DNA of 64,000 nt, from positions 293,501 to 357,500 of the forward strand of contig NZ_CP077089.1 of NCBI RefSeq assembly GCF_014268445.2, in the 5' to 3' direction. The translations under genes were made by a program, and so were the position numbers. Shown here in pieces: positions 55,976-64,000 of this stretch; the stretch's first letter is position 1; each line of letters opens with the position of its first letter. The notes under the pieces were generated by a model, which saw nothing but the letters and a program-made list of their open reading frames with translations, was not told where the DNA came from and did no database searches. The stretch comes from Pseudomonas tensinigenes (GTDB taxonomy: Bacteria > Pseudomonadota > Gammaproteobacteria > Pseudomonadales > Pseudomonadaceae).

Positions 55976-56293
55976 TTAGATCGTCAGGATGGCTTGCGCC
56001 AGTTGTGCGTCAGTGGCTTGCAGCTGTGGCGCCTGGTGACGGATGTGATCCAGTGCGCTTTCCAGTTTCACCCCACGGATTTCGCCTTCGCTGGCCACGA
56101 AGCTTGCAGCGTCGTCGCGGGCGGCAAGAACAATCTTGTCGTCACGGAACGACGAGGTGACGTCGGATGTAGCGTCGGACGAGGATTTCAGAGCGCCGAC
56201 AACGGCGTCGGTGGTCACAATGAAGCTGGTGGCGCTGGCGTTGGCGGCCACGGCCAGCAGGGCGGCGGCACTGAGCAGACGAAGACGGGACAT
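55976..56293 (-). CDS. DUF2388 exported protein, copy 3
   Basis: A 105-residue protein with a signal peptide (1-22, ending ASA). It has AARDDAASFVASEGEIRGVKLESALDHIR and ends LAQAILTI. It is the most upstream of the three. ATG 56293 has GGAG about 7 bases upstream. The three copies differ mostly before the shared DDAASFVAS core. Function unknown. Confidence 0.82.
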   Translation of the reverse strand: MSRLRLLSAAALLAVAANASATSFIVTTDAVVGALKSSSDATSDVTSSFRDDKIVLAARDDAASFVASEGEIRGVKLESALDHIRHQAPQLQATDAQLAQAILTI

Positions 56294-56433
56294 GATGTAA
56301 CTCCTGTGGATAAACCGTAGAGAGAGGTGGCTCGGTATCTGAGGAGTCAGACGCCAGTGACACAGCATTCGCCACGTTCTGTATGGATATTAGGCGCAGA
56401 ACCCGTTACCTAACCAGCACTCAGACGAAAAAC

Positions 56434-56508
56434 CTGTAGGAGCTGCCGAAGGCTGCGAACTTGGGTTTTTTGAAGATCAAAAGATCGCAGCCTTCGGCAG
56501 CTCTTACA
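56434..56508. repeat. second-type extragenic palindrome (GATCGCAGCC family)
   Basis: GTAGGAGCTGCCGAAGGCTG and its near-complement CAGCCTTCGGCAGCTCTTAC flank a loop of about 30 bases. It is the same family as 13861-13936. It lies in the gap between the DUF2388 and DUF1127 genes. Confidence 0.83.
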
Positions 56509-56575
56509 ATTGTAATGGTCTGATTTCGAATTATGTGAACTGTACTGGTGTGGCTTTTTAAGAGCCCAAAACGAC

Positions 56576-56607
56576 AAAACCCGTCGTGGTTTCCCACGAC
56601 GGGTTTT
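56576..56607 (-). terminator. terminator of the DUF1127 gene
   Basis: Stem AAAACCCGTCGTGG/CCACGACGGGTTTT with a 3-base loop lies 58 bases after the stop, with T4 on each side. Confidence 0.85.
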
Positions 56608-56664
56608 GTTTGTTCAATTCGGGTTGCTGGCGGTGGGTCTAACGACCAGAGCCAGCGACGCTAC

Positions 56665-56880
56665 TTAGCGCCAGAACGGCTTGCTCAGCTCTTCGTAGCG
56701 TTGTGCTTCGCTGATACCGGCGTCAGCCAGCAGACGCGAATCCAGGCGAGCCAGTTGATGGCGGCTGGAGATGCGGCGCTGCCACAACATCAGGTTGGCG
56801 ATAACGCGCAGAGGCAGAGAAGCCTGGGTGTTTACAGCTTTATCTTCGAAGAACAGTTCGGAACTGAGTGTACGTTCCAT
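56665..56880 (-). CDS. DUF1127 (YjiS-like) small protein
   Basis: A 71-residue protein whose C-terminal half matches DUF1127: RRISSRHQLARLDSRLLADAGISEAQRYEE, with the hallmark LxxLxxxLLxDAGIS. These are small basic proteins, some linked to phosphate, RNA turnover or stress. ATG 56880 is preferred because AAGG lies 9 bases before it; ATG 56889 lacks spacing. In many pseudomonads such genes lie next to a MocR-type regulator, which is absent here. Confidence 0.85.
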   Translation of the reverse strand: MERTLSSELFFEDKAVNTQASLPLRVIANLMLWQRRISSRHQLARLDSRLLADAGISEAQRYEELSKPFWR

Positions 56881-56963
56881 GGTTGACATCCTTCCGCTTG
56901 TGGCGGGATCAGGTAGTGGTTTGACTGGTGCCCATGATCCTCTCGTTTGCCAAGTCTCTCTAG

Positions 56964-57127
56964 ATACAGTTCAACTGTATTGTGAGTGACCAGTTAACTG
57001 TTTAAAGGTGGTGTACGGGTCAAAAATGCGCAAACTGTACCTGTCAGCACTAAATCGGTGCATTTTTGCTCGAATCACTCGGAAAGGTAGGCAAAGTCTG
57101 TAGGAAATGACCAGTACAGCAGTACAG
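56964..57127. promoter_or_regulatory. array of ACTGTAC-type operator motifs
   Basis: The 17-base perfect palindrome ATACAGTTCAACTGTAT lies at 56964-56980. Further related units follow: AGTTAACT (56992-56999), AAACTGTAC (57032-57040) and the tandem pair CAGTACAG-CAGTACAG (57112-57127). These repeated units look like binding sites for a GntR/MocR-type regulator. They lie 84 bases or more upstream of the DUF1127 gene and before the terminator of the CoA-transferase gene. Confidence 0.6.
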
Positions 57128-57157
57128 TTTTTGTCAGGGGGGGAGACTTGAGAAAGT

Positions 57158-57188
57158 CCGCCGACGCAAACTGTGTTTGCGTCGGCGG
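57158..57188. terminator. perfect hairpin after CoA-transferase gene
   Basis: Fourteen-base perfect arms CCGCCGACGCAAAC and GTTTGCGTCGGCGG with a TGT loop lie 15 bases after the stop on the minus strand. The T tract is weak. Confidence 0.7.
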
Positions 57189-57202
57189 TTTATCTGTGTG
57201 GA

Positions 57203-58696
57203 TCAGACCGCGAGCATGCGCCCGGTTTCTTCCAGGTTGATGTGCCAGCTCAACGCTTCACGCAGGATGTGCGGGGTGTGGCCACCGATTGCACAGGCCT
57301 TCGTGAAGTAATCATTCAGCGCCTGACGGAAGTCCGGATGCACACAGTTATCGATGATCACCCGTGCACGCTCCCGTGGCGCCAGACCGCGCAAGTCCGC
57401 CAGACCTACCTCGGTCACCAGAATGTCGACGTCATGCTCGGTATGGTCAACGTGGCTGACCATCGGCACCACGCTGGAAATCGCGCCGCCCTTGGCGATT
57501 GACTTGGTCACGAACACCGCCAGATGCGCGTTGCGCGCGAAGTCACCGGAACCGCCGATGCCGTTCATCATCCGCGTGCCGCAGACGTGGGTGGAGTTGA
57601 CGTTGCCGTAAATGTCGAACTCCAGCGCTGTGTTGATGCCGATGATGCCCAGGCGGCGCACCACCTCCGGATGGTTGGAGATCTCCTGCGGACGCAGCAC
57701 CAGTTTGTCCTTGTACTTCTCCAGATTGCCGAACACGTCGCTGTTGCGCCGCTCCGACAACGTAATCGAGCTGCCCGACGCAAAGCTCAACTTGCCGGCA
57801 TCGATCAGGTCGAAGGTCGAATCCTGCAGTACTTCGGAGTACATGGTCAGGTCTTCGAACGGCGAATCGATCAGGCCGCACATCACCGCGTTGGCAATGT
57901 TGCCGATCCCCGCCTGCAACGGGCCGAGCTTGTTGGTCATGCGCCCGGCGTCGACTTCCTGCTTGAAGAAGGTGATCAGGTGCTCGGCGATGGCGTTGGT
58001 ATCGACGTCCGGCGTTGACACGGTGGACGGCGAATCCGACTGTTGGGTGATGACGATGGCGACGATCTTCTCCGGCGGAATCGGAATCGCCGTGCTGCCG
58101 ATGCGGTCGTCGACTTTCACCAGCGGGATCGGCGTGCGCGTCGGGCGGTACGTCGGGATATAGATGTCGTGCAGACCTTCGAGGTTGGCGTTGTGCGCCA
58201 GGTTGATCTCGACGATCACCTGTTTGGCGAAAATCGCGAAGCTCGCCGAGTTGCCCACTGAAGTGGTCGGCACGATGTGGCCTTGCTCGGTGATGGCTAC
58301 AGCTTCGATGACCGCGATGTCCGGCAGCTTCAGTTGCTGGTTGCGCAACTGCTCGACGGTTTCCGACAGATGCTGGTCGATGAACATCACCTCGCCGGCG
58401 TTGATTGCCTTGCGCAAAGTGCTGTCGACCTGGAACGGCATGCGCCGCGACAGTACGCCGGCTTCGGTCAGTTGCTTGTCGAGGTCGTTGCCCAGGCTGG
58501 CGCCGGTCATCAGGCTGATCTTCAGCGGCGTGACCTTGGCCCGCTCGGCCAGTGCGTGAGGGACTGCTTTGGCTTCGCCGGCACGGGTGAAACCGCTCAT
58601 GCCGACGGTCATGCCGTCCTCAATCAGAGCGGCGGCGTCGGCGGCGCTCATCACTTTATCCAACAACGAAGGCAGGCGAATACGGTCACGGTACAT
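57203..58696 (-). CDS. acetyl-CoA hydrolase/succinate CoA-transferase family
   Basis: A 497-residue CoA-transferase family I enzyme. It shows GMTVGMSGFTRAGEAKAVPHALAE near the start, MTNKLGPLQAGIGNIANAV and GIGGSGDFARNAHL at the centre. The likely catalytic Glu is in the segment FEDLTMYSEVLQD. It would move CoA between succinyl-CoA and acetate, linking acetate and the TCA cycle, or hydrolyse acetyl-CoA. Monocistronic, with a 215-base spacer before the pnt terminator. Confidence 0.9.
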   Translation of the reverse strand: MYRDRIRLPSLLDKVMSAADAAALIEDGMTVGMSGFTRAGEAKAVPHALAERAKVTPLKISLMTGASLGNDLDKQLTEAGVLSRRMPFQVDSTLRKAINAGEVMFIDQHLSETVEQLRNQQLKLPDIAVIEAVAITEQGHIVPTTSVGNSASFAIFAKQVIVEINLAHNANLEGLHDIYIPTYRPTRTPIPLVKVDDRIGSTAIPIPPEKIVAIVITQQSDSPSTVSTPDVDTNAIAEHLITFFKQEVDAGRMTNKLGPLQAGIGNIANAVMCGLIDSPFEDLTMYSEVLQDSTFDLIDAGKLSFASGSSITLSERRNSDVFGNLEKYKDKLVLRPQEISNHPEVVRRLGIIGINTALEFDIYGNVNSTHVCGTRMMNGIGGSGDFARNAHLAVFVTKSIAKGGAISSVVPMVSHVDHTEHDVDILVTEVGLADLRGLAPRERARVIIDNCVHPDFRQALNDYFTKACAIGGHTPHILREALSWHINLEETGRMLAV

Positions 58697-58865
58697 GGAT
58701 TATTATCTCGGGAAGCGAGTAGCAGGATGCGCAGTCTAGTGAATTTGACGGGCGCCTGTCCCGCTACCAAGGTCGCAAACGAGGCGTCTATTTAGCGGGT
58801 TTGAAGTAAAACACCGTTACTGGATCTGCAACAACGCGGCAAATTGTCCGACGTTTTGCGCAAAC

Positions 58866-58890
58866 AAAAACGCCCCGACGAGTCGGGGCG
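58866..58890 (-). terminator. Rho-independent terminator of the pnt operon
   Basis: Nine-base stem CGCCCCGAC/GTCGGGGCG with a GA loop is followed on the minus strand by TTTTTGTTTG, 22 bases after the pntB stop. Confidence 0.9.
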
Positions 58891-58911
58891 TTCGCTATTG
58901 CAGCGGGGGTA

Positions 58912-60345
58912 TTACTCGACCGCTTTGACCATGTCTTCGATTACTTTCTTCGCGTCGCCGAAGACCATCATGGTCTTGTCCAGATAGAACAGTTCGTTGT
59001 CCAGACCGGCATAACCGCTGGCCATCGAGCGCTTGTTGACGATGATGGTCTTGGCCTTGAACGCTTCGAGGATCGGCATGCCGGCAATCGGCGATTTCGG
59101 ATCGTTCTTCGCGGCCGGGTTGACCACGTCATTCGCGCCGAGCACCAGCACCACGTCGGCCTGGCCGAACTCGGAGTTGATGTCTTCCATCTCGAACACC
59201 TGGTCGTAAGGCACTTCGGCCTCGGCGAGCAGAACGTTCATGTGCCCCGGCATACGGCCGGCAACCGGGTGGATCGCGTACTTCACGGTCACGCCACGGT
59301 GAGTCAGCTTTTCGGTCAATTCCTTCAGCGCATGCTGTGCACGCGCTACTGCCAAGCCGTAACCCGGCACGATGATCACGGTGTCGGCGTTGGTCAGCAG
59401 GAAAGTTGCGTCGTCAGCCGAACCGGATTTCACCGGACGTGCTTCTTTCGCCCCGGCCGGGCCTGCATCAGCTGTGTTGCCGAAACCGCCGAGCAGTACA
59501 TTAAAGAAGGAACGGTTCATCGCCTTGCACATGATGTACGAGAGGATCGCGCCGCTCGAGCCCACCAAGGAACCGGCAATGATCAGCATCGAGTTGTTCA
59601 GCGAGAAGCCAATTCCCGCCGCCGCCCAGCCCGAGTAGCTGTTGAGCATCGACACCACGACCGGCATGTCGGCGCCGCCAATCGGGATGATGATCAGCAC
59701 GCCCATCACGAAGGCCAGCGCCAGCATCAGCGCGAACGCGGTGAGGTTGCCGGTGAACATGAAGGTCAGACCGAGTGCCAGTGTTGCCAGACCCAGCACG
59801 GCATTGAGCTTGTGCTGACCAGCGAACTGTACCGGGGCGCCCTGGAACAGACGGAACTTGTACTTGCCCGACAGCTTGCCGAACGCAATCACCGAACCGG
59901 AGAAGGTGATCGCACCGATCGCAGCGCCGAGGAACAGCTCCAGACGGTTGCCCGCTGGAATCGAGTCGCCCAGCTGCTTGACGATGCCCAGCGATTGCGG
60001 CTCCACCACGGCGGCGATGGCAATGAACACTGCCGCGAGACCGATCATGCTGTGCATAAAGGCGACCAGTTCCGGCATCTTGGTCATTTCAACGCGTTTG
60101 GCCATGATCGAACCGGCGGTGCCGCCGACCAGCAGACCGACGATGACGTAACCGATACCGGCAGTGGCCAGCTCAGCACCCAACTTATAGATGAGGCCGA
60201 CGGTAGTCAGAATGGCCAAGGCCATGCCGAGCATGCCGAACAGGTTGCCGCGTCGCGAGGTGGTCGGGTGCGACAGGCCTTTGAGGGCTTGGATAAAACA
60301 GATCGACGCGATCAGGTAGAGCGTCGTGACGAGATTCATGCTCAT
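58912..60345 (-). CDS. pntB: NAD(P) transhydrogenase subunit beta
   Basis: A 477-residue inner-membrane protein with about nine helices (1-260) and a C-terminal NADP(H)-binding Rossmann domain (IIVPGYGLAVARAQHAL, GxGxxA/V type). The loop AGRMPGHMNVLLAEA is typical. It couples hydride transfer from NADH to NADP with proton movement. The start overlaps the pntAB stop by one base. A terminator lies downstream. Confidence 0.96.
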   Translation of the reverse strand: MSMNLVTTLYLIASICFIQALKGLSHPTTSRRGNLFGMLGMALAILTTVGLIYKLGAELATAGIGYVIVGLLVGGTAGSIMAKRVEMTKMPELVAFMHSMIGLAAVFIAIAAVVEPQSLGIVKQLGDSIPAGNRLELFLGAAIGAITFSGSVIAFGKLSGKYKFRLFQGAPVQFAGQHKLNAVLGLATLALGLTFMFTGNLTAFALMLALAFVMGVLIIIPIGGADMPVVVSMLNSYSGWAAAGIGFSLNNSMLIIAGSLVGSSGAILSYIMCKAMNRSFFNVLLGGFGNTADAGPAGAKEARPVKSGSADDATFLLTNADTVIIVPGYGLAVARAQHALKELTEKLTHRGVTVKYAIHPVAGRMPGHMNVLLAEAEVPYDQVFEMEDINSEFGQADVVLVLGANDVVNPAAKNDPKSPIAGMPILEAFKAKTIIVNKRSMASGYAGLDNELFYLDKTMMVFGDAKKVIEDMVKAVE

Positions 60346-60665
60346 TACTTCGGCGCCTCTTCTTTTACTTTCGGGGCTTTCTTCTTGAACATCTCAAGCA
60401 TGCGGCGGGTGACCAGGAAGCCACCGAACACATTGACCGCCGCCAGTGCCACCGCAAGGGTGCCCATGGTTTTGCCCAGCGGCGTGACGGTCAGTGCAGC
60501 AGCGAGCATGGCGCCGACGATCACGATCGCCGAAATGGCGTTGGTCACCGCCATCAACGGCGTGTGCAGCGCAGGCGTAACGTTCCAGACCACGTGGTAA
60601 CCGACATAAATTGCCAGCACGAAGATGATCAGGTTGTAGATACCGGGGGAGATAAGCTCTTCCAT
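60345..60665 (-). CDS. pntAB: NAD(P) transhydrogenase alpha subunit, membrane part
   Basis: A 106-residue protein with three predicted membrane helices ([53 protein letters not shown]). It corresponds to the C-terminal membrane domain of E. coli PntA, separate here as usual in Pseudomonas. It is 15 bases after pntAA and shares one base with pntB. Confidence 0.93.
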   Translation of the reverse strand: MEELISPGIYNLIIFVLAIYVGYHVVWNVTPALHTPLMAVTNAISAIVIVGAMLAAALTVTPLGKTMGTLAVALAAVNVFGGFLVTRRMLEMFKKKAPKVKEEAPK

Positions 60666-60680
60666 CGTCTGAATCCCTGC

Positions 60681-61802
60681 TTAGGCGTTTTTGCGGATGA
60701 CTTGGCCGTCGCGGCACATCAGGCACGCGGCGACGATATCGTCTTCGAGGTTGACGTCGAACTGGCCTTCTTTGGTGAACACCAGCTTGAGGAAGTCCAG
60801 CAGGTTGCGCGCGTACAGTGCCGAGGCGTCTGCAGCGACTTCACCGGCCAGATTGGTCGGGCCGCAAATGGTCACGCCATTCTCGATCACGACTTGATCA
60901 GCCACGGTCAGCGGGCAGTTGCCGCCCTGAGCAGCGGCGAGGTCGATGACCACCGAACCCGGTTTCATCTGCGCCACGGTGTCCGCGCTCAACAGCGTCG
61001 GTGCCTTGCGGCCCGGAATCAGCGCGGTGGTGATGACGATGTCAGCCTGCTTGGCGCGCTCATGCACAGCCTGGGCCTGACGCTGCATCCAGCTCGCCGG
61101 CATTGGCCGCGCGTAACCGCCGACACCGACGGCGCATTCGCGCTCTTCATCGGTCTCGTACGGCACGTCGACGAACTTGGCGCCGAGGGATTCGATCTGC
61201 TCTTTCACCGCCGGACGTACGTCAGACGCTTCGATCACCGCACCCAGACGTTTCGCCGTGGCAATCGCCTGCAACCCGGCCACACCGGCACCGAGAATCA
61301 GCACGCGCGCCGCTTTCACGGTGCCCGCAGCCGTCATCAGCATCGGCATGAAGCGTGGGTAGTGGTGAGCGGCCAGCAACACAGCCTTATAGCCGGCAAT
61401 GTTCGCCTGCGACGACAACACATCGAGACTCTGCGCGCGCGAGGTGCGCGGCGCCGCTTCGAGGGCGAACGCGGTAATCCCGCACTCGGCCATCTTCGCG
61501 ATGGTTTCGTTGTTGAACGGGTTGAGCATGCCGACCAGCACCGTACCGCGCTTGATCAGCGTCAGTTCGGCATCGCTCGGGGCGACCACTTTGAGAATCA
61601 GCTCGGCGCCAAACGCGTCATTGGCACTGCCAATGGTTGCGCCTGCCGCTTCATAGGCACTGTCAACCACACTGGCTTTAACGCCGGCGCCGGTTTGCAC
61701 AGTGACCTTATGGCCTTGGCTGATCAGCTTTTTAATGGTTTCCGGGGTTGCAGCAACCCGTGTTTCACCGGTCTGGGTTTCGAGAGGAACACCAATGTGC
61801 AC
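60681..61802 (-). CDS. pntAA: NAD(P) transhydrogenase alpha subunit, NAD domain
   Basis: A 373-residue cytosolic NAD(H)-binding protein, starting GTG 61802 with GGAG 9 bases upstream. It begins HIGVPLETQTGETRVAATPE; the Rossmann motif is VLILGAGVAGLQAIATAKRLGA and the hydride loop RYPRFMPM-like HYPRFMPMLMTAAG. It forms the first part of the split alpha subunit, cotranscribed with pntAB and pntB. Confidence 0.95.
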   Translation of the reverse strand: MHIGVPLETQTGETRVAATPETIKKLISQGHKVTVQTGAGVKASVVDSAYEAAGATIGSANDAFGAELILKVVAPSDAELTLIKRGTVLVGMLNPFNNETIAKMAECGITAFALEAAPRTSRAQSLDVLSSQANIAGYKAVLLAAHHYPRFMPMLMTAAGTVKAARVLILGAGVAGLQAIATAKRLGAVIEASDVRPAVKEQIESLGAKFVDVPYETDEERECAVGVGGYARPMPASWMQRQAQAVHERAKQADIVITTALIPGRKAPTLLSADTVAQMKPGSVVIDLAAAQGGNCPLTVADQVVIENGVTICGPTNLAGEVAADASALYARNLLDFLKLVFTKEGQFDVNLEDDIVAACLMCRDGQVIRKNA

Positions 61803-62236
61803 GTCAAATCTCCTGCGTGATCTTATTGAGTAAACCCATGCACTACGGATGGTGCGACTGGGGCGGCCGATCAGCACGATCCCGCCAAATCAGGGCGGGG
61901 CGCGGCATTTTGCAGGCGAACTTTATGCCCTTCAAGGGATTATGACGGGTGACGGAAAATTAACTACAAGTCATGCCGTGACCGAATGTCGCAGATGGCC
62001 AGCTGAATCCCTTGCAGGCCGTGCCTTGTAAGGATTCTGGCCGATTATGGAAAAATTTCTCATCGGTGACGTGAATAGGCAGCAATGTGTCGTTGATGAA
62101 GGCTCAAAGCCACGTCGTCAGGCGCTTGTGGGACGTCTGTACGACTTTCGGATACAGTCTGTTGAATTGCGACAATTAGTTATATCTGTAGGGCTTTGTA
62201 TTTCCTGACTACGGGGTTAGTTATCTTTGTAAGCCT
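61803..62236. other. 434-base spacer between pntAA and gcdR
   Basis: It must hold the pnt promoter. No confident boxes, hairpins or RNA genes were seen. Small open frames at 61849-62031 lack ribosome sites and fit no family. The AT-rich stretch 62150-62215 sits beyond the 3' end of the gcdR gene. Confidence 0.45.
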
Positions 62237-63136
62237 TTATCCTTCTAGGTTGTAGCTCTGCGCCTGGCTTACCAGCCAGTCACGAAATGCCCTGAGTGAT
62301 GCTGATTCGACCTTCCGCTCCGGAATCATCAAGTAATAGGCCTTGATGCTGGAGAGGGCCTGCGGGTTGGCAATCACCAGACGCTTCTCTGCAAGTTCGC
62401 GCTGAATCAGGAACGGTGGAATCAGCGCGATCCCCATGTCGTGCATGGCCGCTTGGGCGAGCATGGAGAATAGCTCGTAGCGGGGACCTGTCATGTCGCG
62501 GGGGATATTCAGGTGTTGCGAGTTGAACCATTGGCGCCAGGCGTAGGGGCGGGTGGTCTGCTGCAAAAGCGGTAGCTCGGCAATCTCGTCGGCTGTCAGA
62601 TGAGTCTTGTTGCCGAGTAGGGCCGGGCTGCACACCGGCATCGGATTCTCGCCCATCAGTCTGTGGGATTCGGTACCGGACCAGTCGGCATCGCCGAAGT
62701 AGATCGCGGCATCGAATTCGGTATCGGCAAACAGGAAGGGCCGGGTACGGTTGGTCAGATTGACCGTGACTTCCGGGTGCTTGAGCTGGAAATCCTTGAG
62801 TCGCGGTAGCAGCCATTGCGTGCCAAAGGTTGGCACCACCGCCAGTTCGATCACGTTGGTGCCTTGCTGGCCCATCACTGAAAGCGTGTCGCGCTCAACC
62901 GCATCGAGTTGCGTCGCGACGCGGCGGCTGTAGGAAAGTCCCGCCTCGGTCAGTTTCACGCCCCGCCGCGAGCGTCGGAACAGTTCCACACTGAGGAACT
63001 CTTCAAGGCTGGCAATCTGTCGGCAAATGGCGCCTTGGGTGAGGGAAAGTTCTTCGGCGGCCCGGGTAAAGCTCTCATGGCGCGCGGCAGCTTCGAAGCT
63101 TATCAGGGCGGTTGTACTCGGGATCTTTCTGCGCAT
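62237..63136 (-). CDS. gcdR: LysR-type regulator GcdR
   Basis: A 299-residue LysR regulator. The N-terminal helix-turn-helix is RKIPSTTALISFEAAARHESFTRAAEELSLTQ (key part AAEELSLTQGAICRQ). It is divergent from gcdH, whose P. putida/P. aeruginosa regulator GcdR activates glutaryl-CoA dehydrogenase in lysine and glutarate breakdown. ATG 63136 is preferred since GAGG lies 9 bases before it; ATG 63142 and 63151 remain possible. A 158-base spacer separates it from gcdH. Confidence 0.87.
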   Translation of the reverse strand: MRRKIPSTTALISFEAAARHESFTRAAEELSLTQGAICRQIASLEEFLSVELFRRSRRGVKLTEAGLSYSRRVATQLDAVERDTLSVMGQQGTNVIELAVVPTFGTQWLLPRLKDFQLKHPEVTVNLTNRTRPFLFADTEFDAAIYFGDADWSGTESHRLMGENPMPVCSPALLGNKTHLTADEIAELPLLQQTTRPYAWRQWFNSQHLNIPRDMTGPRYELFSMLAQAAMHDMGIALIPPFLIQRELAEKRLVIANPQALSSIKAYYLMIPERKVESASLRAFRDWLVSQAQSYNLEG

Positions 63137-63294
63137 GTACATCAACCTCACTAATGCGCCGCATAAAAGGCATTTCGCGACGTTTCGGAGTGAGAAATTA
63201 GCACAACAGAATGCGAAATCCTCGTTTGCCGCGGCGGCGAACCGCGCCTAGGATCAATGCCACGTTAATTCACCCGATTTGCGAGGACACACTC

Positions 63295-64000
63295 ATGGGC
63301 GGTAAAGCTAGCTTCAACTGGATCGATCCCCTGCTGCTGGATCAACAGCTCACCGAAGAAGAGCGCATGATCCGCGACACCGCCGAGCAGTTCGCTCAAC
63401 AGAGCCTCGCTCCGCGTGTTCTTGAAGCCTTCCGTCATGAGAAAACTGACCCGGCGATCTTTCGCGAGATGGGCGAAGTCGGCCTGTTGGGCGCGACCAT
63501 CCCTGAACAGTACGGTGGCAGCGGCCTCAACTATGTCAGCTATGGTCTGATTGCCCGTGAAGTCGAGCGGGTCGATTCCGGCTACCGCTCGATGATGAGC
63601 GTGCAGTCGTCGCTGGTAATGGTGCCGATCAATGAATTCGGTACCGAAGCACAGAAACAGAAATACCTGCCGAAGCTGGCTTCCGGTGAATGGATCGGCT
63701 GCTTCGGCCTGACCGAGCCAAACCACGGTTCCGATCCGGGCGCGATGATTACCCGTGCACGTAAAGTCGACGGCGGCTACAGCCTGACCGGCGCGAAGAT
63801 GTGGATCACCAACAGCCCGATCGCTGATGTGTTCGTGGTCTGGGCCAAAGACGATGCTGGCGACATTCGCGGTTTTGTATTGGAGAAAGGCTGGAAAGGC
63901 CTGAGTGCTCCGGCCATCCACGGTAAGGTTGGCCTCCGTGCCTCGATCACCGGCGAAATCGTTATGGATAACGTGTTCGTGCCGGAAGAGAACATCTTCC
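63295..64000 (+). CDS. gcdH: glutaryl-CoA dehydrogenase, C-terminus beyond window
   Basis: The 235 visible residues of an acyl-CoA dehydrogenase begin [22 protein letters not shown]- and substrate-contacting parts are present: [17 protein letters not shown] and [15 protein letters not shown]. The sequence fits GcdH, which converts glutaryl-CoA to crotonyl-CoA in lysine and tryptophan breakdown. The catalytic Glu lies beyond the edge. GAGG lies 9 bases before the ATG. The divergent LysR gene supports the name. Confidence 0.92.
   Translation, partial: MGGKASFNWIDPLLLDQQLTEEERMIRDTAEQFAQQSLAPRVLEAFRHEKTDPAIFREMGEVGLLGATIPEQYGGSGLNYVSYGLIAREVERVDSGYRSMMSVQSSLVMVPINEFGTEAQKQKYLPKLASGEWIGCFGLTEPNHGSDPGAMITRARKVDGGYSLTGAKMWITNSPIADVFVVWAKDDAGDIRGFVLEKGWKGLSAPAIHGKVGLRASITGEIVMDNVFVPEENIF

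Noticed and set aside
61849..62031. 60-codon frame in the pntAA-gcdR spacer
   Set aside because: No ribosome site, no hydrophobic or domain pattern, and composition like non-coding DNA.

Overview
The window is chromosomal DNA of a fluorescent Pseudomonas, most likely the P. fluorescens group. Gene content and order match blocks known from P. aeruginosa PAO1: dgcH-dsbA-cc4-engB-polA-thrB-znu-metNIQ, the aa3 oxidase cluster, prlC/gamma-carbonic anhydrase, osmC, trpI-trpBA, pntAB and gcdR/gcdH. GC is high, and two families of extragenic palindromes typical of P. fluorescens genomes recur. No rRNA, tRNA, CRISPR array, prophage or transposase gene was seen.

Layout. 1-5.4 kb: a truncated GGDEF diguanylate cyclase, an EEP-fold hydrolase and dsbA in one operon, two cytochromes c, and engB. 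5.4-8.6 kb: a long palindrome, an ErsA-type small RNA with an AlgU-like promoter, and polA. 8.7-13.9 kb: a small DUF2782 protein, thrB, the Zur-controlled zinc importer (znuA facing zur-znuC-znuB) and a lipoprotein. 13.9-18.9 kb: catalase HPII and the methionine importer metNIQ. 19.2-27.8 kb: the complete aa3 cytochrome c oxidase module, with structural subunits (coxB, coxA, subunit III), copper insertion (Cox11, SCO) and heme A synthesis (cyoE, ctaA), plus SURF1. 28.2-31.3 kb: an uncharacterised protein, a SulP transporter and a beta-carbonic anhydrase.

31.5-33.4 kb is the most unusual stretch. A short AT-rich segment encodes an orphan protein with a dockerin/EF-hand-like loop. It is flanked by two copies of the 3' end of a radical SAM gene, which looks like an att-type integration scar. 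The radical SAM gene carries a LexA-like box embedded in a terminator hairpin. 33.4-37.2 kb encodes a three-subunit periplasmic GMC dehydrogenase (small, FAD, triheme cytochrome c). Then come a TpbA-like periplasmic phosphatase, two neighbouring M3 oligopeptidases (one is prlC), a YheV-type zinc ribbon protein, gamma-carbonic anhydrase and a HAD phosphatase.

44-49.5 kb holds small envelope and stress proteins: a putative lipoprotein peptidase, two paralogous lipoproteins, two DUF1161 proteins, OsmC, a luciferase-like monooxygenase, dodecin and a YqjD-like protein. 49.5-52.7 kb is trpI divergent from trpBA with a TrpI-type operator. 52.7-56.3 kb has an RcnB-like protein and an apparent operon of three DUF2388 proteins with an Lnb-family periplasmic enzyme. 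56.6-64 kb: a DUF1127 gene beside an array of ACTGTAC-type operator motifs, a CoA-transferase, pntA-pntAB-pntB, and gcdR divergent from a truncated gcdH.

Most of the window is conserved housekeeping sequence. I did not find a convincing new multi-gene system. The best leads are the att-like scar with its dockerin-like orphan, the composite LexA box/terminator, the operator array without a regulator gene, and the DUF2388-Lnb operon.
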